A stretch of DNA of 39,090 bases from Prevotella sp. (GTDB lineage: Bacteria; Bacteroidota; Bacteroidia; Bacteroidales; Bacteroidaceae), in contig JAFUST010000073.1 in the NCBI GenBank assembly GCA_017467535.1, positions 1-39,090 of the forward strand, in the 5' to 3' direction. The notes under the pieces were generated by a model. It saw nothing but the letters and a program-made list of their open reading frames with translations. It had not been told where the DNA came from and ran no database searches. Positions 33,472-39,090 of this stretch are shown in pieces (the stretch's first letter is position 1; each line of letters begins with the position of its first letter). The translations under genes were made by a program, and so were the position numbers.

Positions 33472-34233
33472 TTACACTTCCAGCACCTGTCCGTCGTAGG
33501 CCAGTTCTACGCCTTCTGGCAGACGGGCGCTGGCTGCATCGAAGAGGCCGATGTCGTGGCACATGTGCGTCAGCAGCGTGCGTCGCGCCCCTACCCTCTG
33601 GGCAAAGCCTATGGCATCGGCGACCAACTGATGCGAGTGGTGGGGCCTGTCGAAGCGCAGGGCATTGACCACCAGCGTGTCCACCCCTTGCAACAGGGCT
33701 GCCTGGTCATCGGCGATAGACTTCATGTCCGTCACATAGGCGAAGCGGCCGAAACGATAGCCCAAGATGGGCAACTGGCCATGCATCACCTCTACGGGCA
33801 GGATGTCTATGTCGCCTATCCTGAAGGCCTGCCCGGCTCGAATCTCGTCGAGTTCAATCTTGGGCACCCCCGGATAGCGGTTCTCCGCAAAGCAGTAGGG
33901 CAGCATCTGGAGCATACCCTTTCGGGCGATGGCATCAGCATAGACGTTGATCTGGCCAAACTGACAGTAGGGACGGATGTCATCCATACCGCCCACGTGG
34001 TCGTAGTGGGAGTGGGTGACCAGTATGCCGTCTATGCGGCGGAAGGGCTGCGGCAGGATCTGCTCGCGGAAGTCGGGCCCGCAGTCCACCAGCAGGCGTG
34101 TGCTGTCGGTCTCCACCAGCGCTGAGCAGCGCAGCCGCCTGTCCCTGGGGTCGGTGCTCCGGCAGACCTCACAGGTGCAACCGATGACCGGCACGCCACA
34201 CGATGTTCCTGTACCCAATAGCGTTATCTTCAT
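33472..34233 (-). CDS. PhnP-like MBL-fold metallo-hydrolase
   Basis: A 253-aa metallo-beta-lactamase-fold hydrolase: LGTGTSCGVPVIGCTC at the N-terminus, the metal motif HSHYDH (74-79), EVMHG, and late HLTH-type LLTHMCHD. The CTCEVC cluster near residue 20 resembles the additional zinc site of PhnP phosphodiesterases. Relatives cleave cyclic phosphodiesters of sugars or nucleotides; the substrate is unknown. ATG 34233 overlaps the murB stop (ATGA), which decides the start against longer upstream codons. Confidence 0.88.
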   Translation of the reverse strand: MKITLLGTGTSCGVPVIGCTCEVCRSTDPRDRRLRCSALVETDSTRLLVDCGPDFREQILPQPFRRIDGILVTHSHYDHVGGMDDIRPYCQFGQINVYADAIARKGMLQMLPYCFAENRYPGVPKIELDEIRAGQAFRIGDIDILPVEVMHGQLPILGYRFGRFAYVTDMKSIADDQAALLQGVDTLVVNALRFDRPHHSHQLVADAIGFAQRVGARRTLLTHMCHDIGLFDAASARLPEGVELAYDGQVLEV

Positions 34234-35246
34234 ATCACGTTGACTTCTGGATAGATATCTATATCGAACCGCTTCTTCACATCCCGTCGGATGGCATCGC
34301 TCAGACGGACGATGTCCTCTCCCTTGGCTCCTCCCCTGTTGACCAGCACCAGGGCCTGACGGTCGTGCACGCCGGCACGTCCCAGCGTGCGCCCCTTCCA
34401 GCCACATTGGTCGATGAGCCAGCCGGCAGGAATTTTTTCATGCGTTACGTCCACAAAGTAATGGGGCATCTGCGGATAGTCGGCCAGCAGATGCTCGAAC
34501 TGCTCACGGCCGACCACGGGGTTCATGAAGAAACTGCCCGCGTTGCCCTCCACCTCAGGGTCAGGCAACTTCTCACGACGTATGCCGATAATCACCTCGC
34601 GCACCTGTTCAGCCGTAGGCTCACTGATGCCGCGGCGCTCCAACTCTGCGCGTATGTTACCGTAGTCGAGCAGCGGCCGATAGGTCTCTGTCAGGCAGTA
34701 GGTGACATGGGTGATGAGGAAGCGGTTCTTCCATTCGTGCTTGAAGCGGCTCTGGCGATAGCCATACTGGCAGTCGGCAGCCGTGAACTCACAGACACGC
34801 CCGTCCTCCAGACTCACCGCCTCCACCTTATATATAATAGAGGCAGCCTCGGCACCGTATGCTCCAATGTTCTGCACAGCCGATGCCCCCACTTCGCCAG
34901 GAATGAGCGACAGGTTCTCGGCACCATGCCAGCCACGAGCCACGCAGAGCGCCACCACATCGTCCCACACCTCGCCGCTGCCCACTCGCAGCAGCACACT
35001 GCCGTCGGCCAGCGTCTCCACCTTGTGGCCCTTGATGGCCGAATGGACCACCGTGCCCTGGAAGTCGGCCGTCAGCAGCAGATTGCTGCCGCCGCCTATC
35101 AGAAGCAAAGGCTCCGAGAGGTCTTTCAGTCGGCGGGCCACCTCCTGAGCCTCCTCCACCGAAGCATATTCGATGAACCTACGGCAACGGGCCTCAATGC
35201 CGAATGTGTTGTGCCTCAGCAGGCTATAGTCTCTCTGCTCGGTCAT
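34230..35246 (-). CDS. murB: UDP-N-acetylenolpyruvoylglucosamine reductase
   Basis: A 338-aa FAD enzyme that makes UDP-MurNAc for peptidoglycan. The FAD motif is LLIGGGSNLLL, followed by SLIPGEVGASAVQNIGAYG, the proton donor Ser in EGNAGSFFMNP, and the C-terminal catalytic Glu in YPEVNVI. The length and loop around YGYRQSRFK mark the E. coli-like type I MurB. ATG 35246 is preferred to GTG 35249; it overlaps the DUF4348 stop by one base (TGATG). Confidence 0.96.
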   Translation of the reverse strand: MTEQRDYSLLRHNTFGIEARCRRFIEYASVEEAQEVARRLKDLSEPLLLIGGGSNLLLTADFQGTVVHSAIKGHKVETLADGSVLLRVGSGEVWDDVVALCVARGWHGAENLSLIPGEVGASAVQNIGAYGAEAASIIYKVEAVSLEDGRVCEFTAADCQYGYRQSRFKHEWKNRFLITHVTYCLTETYRPLLDYGNIRAELERRGISEPTAEQVREVIIGIRREKLPDPEVEGNAGSFFMNPVVGREQFEHLLADYPQMPHYFVDVTHEKIPAGWLIDQCGWKGRTLGRAGVHDRQALVLVNRGGAKGEDIVRLSDAIRRDVKKRFDIDIYPEVNVI

Positions 35247-36103
35247 CACTCCACCAGTTTCTTCAGTTTCCAGCGTCCGTTTCTTCTCACAAAGGTCACC
35301 TCAATCTCCTGACCATTCGAGATGCCGCGTATCACGAAGATCTTCATGTGAGCATCGGCATCCTGCTGCCCATAGACCACATTATATATTATACGCGACG
35401 GCAACTCCGGCGCAAAGGCATCCCAGAAGTCGGGCGTAATCACGCCCTCCATCTGTGCAAAGTCGTCGTCAGGATCAGGGCCCACGAAGTCTATCTCCTC
35501 GCTCAGGCTCTCGTGCTGAAACACCGAGTCGCTCACAAACTGCTGATAGAACTCCAGAAACGAGGCGTTGGGATTGCGTGGAAGCGTCTGATTGCGAATC
35601 TCGTTCAGCATCCAGCGCCCGTTCCGGCGACTGAACAGATACTGACGCACGAAGGCATCGCTGAGGAATATCTTCTCCACAATGGCCTCGCTGACGTCCG
35701 TGCTCTTCACCAGTTCCATCTGCTCCTCGCTGTCGAAGATCAATGTGTATTCGCCCTGGTGCATGAAGAAATGCTCCATCTCCCAGTCGGCCTTGCGGAT
35801 GGTGTCCACCTTCTGGCCAGAGTTGACCAGCAGAGGAAATGCGATACGCTCCAACTGCAGGCGCCGATTGGAGGCAAAGTTGAAGAGAAAGTCGTCGAAA
35901 AGTTCCTCGGCCGACACCGGCATCGGCTGCTCAGAGACCAGTTCCTCAAACTCCTCCTCGGCCTCTTCCTCTGCCGTCAGCGTGTCAGCAGGCTCAGCCT
36001 CTTCCACGCCTTCGCCCTCGTCAGTCACGGCAGGACGGCCGCCTGTCATAGAGCAAGCCGCCAAGCCCAAAACGAGCAGTAGCGATAACAACCACGCTTT
36101 CAT
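35246..36103 (-). CDS. DUF4348 lipoprotein
   Basis: A 285-aa protein with lipoprotein signal MKAWLLSLLLVLGLAAC (Cys17). A very acidic low-complexity stretch (about 28-58) precedes the DUF4348 body: FDDFLFNFASNRRLQLERIAFPL, DWEMEHFFMHQGEYTLIFDSEEQME and the final EVTFVRRNGRWKLKKLVE. The domain resembles NTF2-like or nuclear-transport-fold lipoproteins, with no known role. It heads an operon with murB and the MBL hydrolase, hinting at an envelope function. Confidence 0.85.
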   Translation of the reverse strand: MKAWLLSLLLVLGLAACSMTGGRPAVTDEGEGVEEAEPADTLTAEEEAEEEFEELVSEQPMPVSAEELFDDFLFNFASNRRLQLERIAFPLLVNSGQKVDTIRKADWEMEHFFMHQGEYTLIFDSEEQMELVKSTDVSEAIVEKIFLSDAFVRQYLFSRRNGRWMLNEIRNQTLPRNPNASFLEFYQQFVSDSVFQHESLSEEIDFVGPDPDDDFAQMEGVITPDFWDAFAPELPSRIIYNVVYGQQDADAHMKIFVIRGISNGQEIEVTFVRRNGRWKLKKLVE

Positions 36104-36131
36104 CTCACCTGTATTCTATACTTTCGGGGTG

Positions 36132-36162
36132 CAAAGTTACGAAAAAACGAGTGAAATGCAAA
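36132..36162 (-). promoter_or_regulatory. Promoter of DUF4348-murB-MBL operon
   Basis: On the minus strand TAACTTTG (plus 36132-36139) and TTTG (plus 36159-36162) are 19 nt apart; leader about 25 nt. Confidence 0.7.
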
Positions 36163-36198
36163 AGAAAAACTTGATTTTCTTTTCATTTCCGAGTGCCA

Positions 36199-36223
36199 GT
36201 AACTTCGGCAAAGCCAAAGTTAC
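36199..36223. other. Hairpin in the 36140-36465 gene-free stretch
   Basis: GTAACTT (36199-36205) pairs with AAGTTAC (36217-36223), with GGC/GCC continuing inside and an AAA loop. Its right arm also contains a second minus-strand -7 match (36215-36222). The remainder of the stretch up to the toxin promoter is AT-rich, and I see no gene in it. Confidence 0.4.
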
Positions 36224-36465
36224 GGAAAAAAGTTGTAACCGCTTACAGATTTTGGAGAAAACATGCAAAACTCACTGAAATAAAGGCCGCTCGGCAACAA
36301 TAGGAGACGCTGCAAGGCAAGAAAACGGGGAAAAACGAGGAAACCTAAAATCGGGAATAACGCAAATTGGGGAGGAATGATGAAGGAGTTAGATATAACA
36401 CAGAAAAAAAATGCACTAAGAAGCAAAATTATTCGCAAAAATGCTAATTATTAAGAATTAATTCT

Positions 36466-36473
36466 TATCTTTG
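36466..36473 (+). promoter_or_regulatory. -7 element of the HigBA locus
   Basis: TATCTTTG, preceded by an AT-rich region (AATTATTAAGAATTAATTC, with inverted-repeat character) that could be the HigA operator. No clear -33. Confidence 0.5.
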
Positions 36474-36502
36474 CAGCGTCAAAATCCGATTAAGACTAAT
36501 AG

Positions 36503-36802
36503 AACTCTGCGTTAGAGGAACTATACACAGATGGCTCCACGGAAGACCGCCAGTACAAACGATTGTCGAAAGACATCGTGAAGCGCTACATCAAGGTTGT
36601 CAACTATCTGAAAGCGGCTCGTCGGTTGGAAGACCTCTTTCTCATCAAGTCGCTGCACTACGAGAAGAAGAAAGGCGACCTCAACGGCGTTGATACCGTA
36701 TGGATAAACGACCAGTATCGCCTATTGTTCCATAGTTCGCCTGACGACAACGGCATCATTGTGAACGCATTACTTACAGAAATATCCAAGCATTATGAAT
36801 AA
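36503..36802 (+). pseudogene. HigB/RelE-type toxin with no normal start codon
   Basis: The frame reads N-S-A-L-E-E-L-Y-T-D-G from 36503, directly after an in-frame TAG (36500-36502), and on to a full HigB-like body: KRYIKVVNYLKAARRLEDL, SLHYEKKKGDLNGVDTVWINDQYRLLF and a final EISKHYE. HigB toxins are ribosome-dependent mRNA nucleases of about 95-110 aa. The family N-terminus (typically MIVxF...) should precede LEELY, but no ATG or GTG exists in frame; the first usable codon is TTG 36563, giving only 79 aa. A single-base deletion near 36502 would explain this, since the +1 frame just upstream reads IKTNR. The toxin is therefore probably inactivated. The antitoxin start overlaps its stop by 8 nt. 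Confidence 0.65.
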
Positions 36803-37160
36803 GAAAGATTTTACCCCATTCGTTGCCACGCATCCCAGAGAAATGATAAAGGACGAACTTCGTGAGCGTGGCATGACGCAGAAACAACTCGCCACTGAGA
36901 CAGGAATCAAACCGTCGGTGCTCAGCGAGACTATCAATGGCAAACGCAACGTGTCGCTTAGCGTGGCCGTAGCATTGGAAAAATCCCTCGGCATCCCTGC
37001 CGACATCTGGATGAATCTACAGACTCAATATGACCTCGACACTGCCAACATTGCAGAACGGGACAATCAGCGCGAGACCGTTGCCGTCACTATTCCTGTG
37101 CGTGATCGTAACCTGCTCCGTGAACTGGTCCGCAAGTTTGGGTGGGCTTGCGTTTTTTGA
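36795..37160 (+). CDS. higA: HigA-type antitoxin, XRE family
   Basis: A 121-aa protein: THPREMIKDELRERGMTQKQLA, GIKPSVLSETINGKRNVSLSVA, with a helix-turn-helix at about 26-62, and KSLGIPADIWMNLQTQYDL, all standard for HigA. It neutralises HigB and represses the operon. It follows the toxin, the usual order in HigBA. It looks intact, unlike its partner. Confidence 0.85.
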   Translation: MNKKDFTPFVATHPREMIKDELRERGMTQKQLATETGIKPSVLSETINGKRNVSLSVAVALEKSLGIPADIWMNLQTQYDLDTANIAERDNQRETVAVTIPVRDRNLLRELVRKFGWACVF

Positions 37161-37178
37161 AGATTTCAAGGTAACACA

Positions 37179-37230
37179 AAGAGTGGAAAGCAGAGACCGG
37201 ATGTCGGCACTGCTTTCCACTCTTCTTCTT
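37179..37230 (+). terminator. Terminator of the HigBA locus
   Basis: A perfect 15-bp stem (37179-37193 with 37210-37224), a 16-nt loop, and a CTTCTTTAT tail. The rest of the gap to 37352 shows nothing further. Confidence 0.8.
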
Positions 37231-37352
37231 TATCCCGCCATTCCACGTAACATTTCATGGTTTCGACATACTATATTTTTAATAGGATTGAAAGCGGAGG
37301 AATTGCTCTTTATTATGGGCAGAAATAAGAATACGTTAATCTATATTACTAT

Positions 37353-37384
37353 TTTGTTTCTCACCCTAATTTTTCGTACCTTTG
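37353..37384 (+). promoter_or_regulatory. Promoter of the Crp/Fnr-type regulator
   Basis: TTTG at 37353-37356 and TACCTTTG at 37377-37384 are 20 nt apart; leader about 35 nt. Confidence 0.7.
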
Positions 37385-37427
37385 CACCGTCAAATAAGAA
37401 ATCAGATGCGAAAAGCGATATAATCAA

Positions 37428-38009
37428 ATGGAACAACGCTTCAATACATCAGACAGTAGTATCGACCTGCTGCCGCTGCGCGAGTTCATCGAGCGGGAGG
37501 GCGAGGAGGTGGCTTACCGCAAGGGCGACCAGATGGAGCGCGAGGGCGACCCGACGCGCTGGTTTGCCTATGTCACCGAGGGATGCTTCAAGTACATCAC
37601 CTACGGCCTCAGCGACGAGAGGGCGCACATCACGTGGTTCTCGTTCGAGGGCGAGTACGTGGGCGACTATCCTGCATTTCTTTACGGCCGTCCGGCGCAG
37701 ACCACCATTGAGGCGATGATGCCCAGCCGCGTGCTCAGGGTCACGGGCGAGCAACTGCGTCAGTTCTTCAGCCAGAGCATCGAGACGATGGAACTGCGTG
37801 CCCTCATCGGCGAGCACCTCCTCAGCCAGTACGAAGCCCGCTATCAGGACCTCCACCGCACCACGGCCCGCGAGCGCTACGACTTGCTGATGCAGCGCTG
37901 CCCCGGCATCGTCGACCTGCTCGACTTGCAGGACATCGCCTCGTTCCTGAACGTCCATCCCAACACCATCAGCAAGATACGCCGCGACATCACATTCGAC
38001 GGTCGATAG
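37428..38009 (+). CDS. Crp/Fnr-family transcriptional regulator
   Basis: A 193-aa regulator. The N-terminal cyclic-nucleotide-binding-like beta barrel (about 20-110: AYRKGDQMEREGDPTRWFAYVTEGCFKYI, FEGEYVGDY) lacks a clear cAMP phosphate-binding RxS motif, and there is no Cys cluster for an Fe-S centre. A long dimer helix (about 115-140) and a winged helix-turn-helix (LQDIASFLNVHPNTISKIRRD) follow. This is the common Bacteroidetes Crp/Fnr type with unknown ligand. It appears monocistronic. Confidence 0.85.
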   Translation: MEQRFNTSDSSIDLLPLREFIEREGEEVAYRKGDQMEREGDPTRWFAYVTEGCFKYITYGLSDERAHITWFSFEGEYVGDYPAFLYGRPAQTTIEAMMPSRVLRVTGEQLRQFFSQSIETMELRALIGEHLLSQYEARYQDLHRTTARERYDLLMQRCPGIVDLLDLQDIASFLNVHPNTISKIRRDITFDGR

Positions 38010-38081
38010 CCACAAAAATCGAAAAAGCTCTCAACCTAAGTTCTTTGCAGGGCAAAGCGGCAAAGCCGAGCGGAGAATTTC

Positions 38082-38122
38082 ACCCTCAGCACCCACTTTT
38101 CGGGTTCGCCGAGGGTTTATTT
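38082..38122 (+). terminator. Likely terminator after the Crp/Fnr gene
   Basis: ACCCTC (38082-38087) pairs with GAGGGT (38111-38116) and ACCC with GGGT inside, separated by an internal loop; TTATTT follows. Confidence 0.5.
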
Positions 38123-38135
38123 GTGCGACTTTTTG

Positions 38136-38143
38136 TAACTTTG
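38136..38143 (+). promoter_or_regulatory. -7 element of the thioredoxin-like gene
   Basis: TAACTTTG, 23 nt upstream of ATG 38167. No -33 TTTG at the normal spacing. Confidence 0.55.
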
Positions 38144-38166
38144 CGGCAAAAATCGTATAAAAAGCA

Positions 38167-39090
38167 ATGAATATGAACAAGAAAACTATCATCACCGCAC
38201 TGCTCGCCCTTGCCACGATGACGGGGCAGGCGCAAGAAGAAAGAGAATACAACATCAGCGGCTTTGTTCCTGATGGAATCGAGAAGGTATATCTTTACAA
38301 GACTGAGGGATTGGGAAGCCGTGTGTTCCTCGACAGTGTTACCGTTGCCGATGGAAAATTTGCGATGAAAGGCAACCGACCTGCATACGACCTCGTGAGC
38401 CTGGGAAACAAGGGGCTGCACAACATCATGTTTTTCGTCGACGGCGAACCGATGACGGTGGATTTCGCCAATGATACACTTAGAGCCTCAACGCTTAACG
38501 AAAAGTTCCAAGGCTATATGGCTGAAGACAAAGTATTCACCGACAACTTCTACCGCTTGTTTAGGGCTTCAAAGAAAGCCGAAAGCGAGGCGGAAAAGAA
38601 CGAGATAGAACAGCAGATAGCAGCCAACAACGAGGCAATGATTGAGCAGGCACGGCGCTTTATCCGCGAAAACCGCGACAACATGATAGCGGCCTACTTC
38701 CTCCAATTGGCCAGCGGTTATATGGACTTCGAGGAGTTGTCGGCAGCCATCGACAGCACTACCTACTATTTCAACCACCCCTTGATGAACGAGGCCAAGC
38801 AACGGCTGCAGGTCTTGCAACTTCGACAAGTTGGCAAGCCTTTGACCGATTTGGCATTGGAAGCCCCCGACGGGCAGAGCCACAAACTCAGCGAATGGTG
38901 CGGACAGGGCAAATACGTGCTCATTGACTTCTGGGCCAGTTGGTGCCGTCCCTGCCGAATGGAAATGCCTAATGTCATCCAGAACTATAAGCGTTTCCGC
39001 GACCGTGGCTTCGAGGTGATAGCCGTTTCCATTGATGACAAGAAGAGTGCATGGCTTCGCGGCATCAAAGACTTCGGCACCCCGTTTGTC
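38167..39090 (+). CDS. TlpA-type thiol:disulfide oxidoreductase with DUF4369 domain (partial)
   Basis: The frame runs off the right edge after 308 codons without a stop. A signal peptide (MNMNKKTIITALLALATMTG, cleavage near QAQ) precedes a DUF4369-like beta domain (about 25-110: YNISGFVPDGIEKVYLYK) and a helical linker. From about 222 there is a TlpA/AhpC-like thioredoxin domain, with active site WASWCRPCRMEMP (CxxC). Such periplasmic proteins reduce disulfides or support cytochrome c maturation and oxidative-stress defence in Bacteroidales. About 50 C-terminal residues are missing. Confidence 0.88.
   Translation, partial: MNMNKKTIITALLALATMTGQAQEEREYNISGFVPDGIEKVYLYKTEGLGSRVFLDSVTVADGKFAMKGNRPAYDLVSLGNKGLHNIMFFVDGEPMTVDFANDTLRASTLNEKFQGYMAEDKVFTDNFYRLFRASKKAESEAEKNEIEQQIAANNEAMIEQARRFIRENRDNMIAAYFLQLASGYMDFEELSAAIDSTTYYFNHPLMNEAKQRLQVLQLRQVGKPLTDLALEAPDGQSHKLSEWCGQGKYVLIDFWASWCRPCRMEMPNVIQNYKRFRDRGFEVIAVSIDDKKSAWLRGIKDFGTPFV

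Noticed and set aside
34203-35312. 369-aa plus-strand frame over murB
   Set aside because: Antisense to murB, which has all catalytic motifs.
36220-36438. 72-aa minus-strand frame in the gap before HigBA
   Set aside because: Phe/Leu-rich product of AT-rich DNA, no start context and no family; treated as noncoding.

Overview
The window looks like a chromosomal segment of a Bacteroidales bacterium, most likely Prevotella/Segatella-like. Many genes are preceded by the Bacteroidetes promoter (TAnnTTTG at -7, often TTTG near -33) and Shine-Dalgarno sites are weak. It carries families largely confined to this order (DUF3256, DUF4296, DUF4348, GldE, SPOR lipoprotein-RuvX-Def-TPR order) and large exported glycosidases with C-terminal sorting-like tails. 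The genus is inferred, not proven.

Layout. 1-870 is an eroded patch: the 5' part of an IS4-type (DUF4372) transposase running off the left edge, a small ORF broken by an in-frame TAA, and a 148-bp inverted-repeat element. 877-1506 is a HAD phosphatase. 1647-8050 is a two-gene secreted glycan-degradation operon: a GH128-like multidomain protein, then a clan GH-A-like protein with ricin, FN3 and LamG modules, closed by a strong terminator. 8214-8638 is a Gly-Leu-Leu-Gly tRNA cluster, followed by an unknown 181-aa gene, ssb and gldE. 10960-13614 holds a C11 peptidase lipoprotein divergent from a GH25 lysozyme, then msrA. 13706-15266 (minus) is a transmembrane one-component regulator with a downstream small exported protein that resembles its sensor domain. 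15532-16128 is rplU-rpmA behind a structured leader.

16208-24154 is a long minus-strand run, read ileS, DksA/TraR-like, lspA, DUF4296, a 76-aa gene, an MFS nucleoside-type transporter, rsmE, DUF3256, with several ATGA couplings and one 182-nt out-of-frame overlap. Divergent from ileS, 24362-28743 encodes hexuronate catabolism: uxuA-uxuB and a separately promoted uxaB. 28857-32375 (minus) is SPOR lipoprotein, ruvX, def and a TPR protein. 32603-33439 is a YtxH / holin-X-like / 87-aa envelope cassette. 33472-36103 (minus) is DUF4348 lipoprotein, murB and a PhnP-like metallo-hydrolase. The right end has a HigB-HigA toxin-antitoxin locus whose toxin seems to lack a normal start, a Crp/Fnr regulator, and a TlpA-type thioredoxin gene running off the right edge.

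Most of the window is housekeeping. The parts most likely to hold undescribed biology are the regulator plus sensor-domain-like exported protein (13706-15266), the stem-loop leader of rplU, the inverted-repeat element at 676-823, the DUF4296/76-aa overlap, the cysteine-less DksA-like protein and the second glycosidase, whose family I could not assign. No CRISPR array, prophage or classical defence island is visible.
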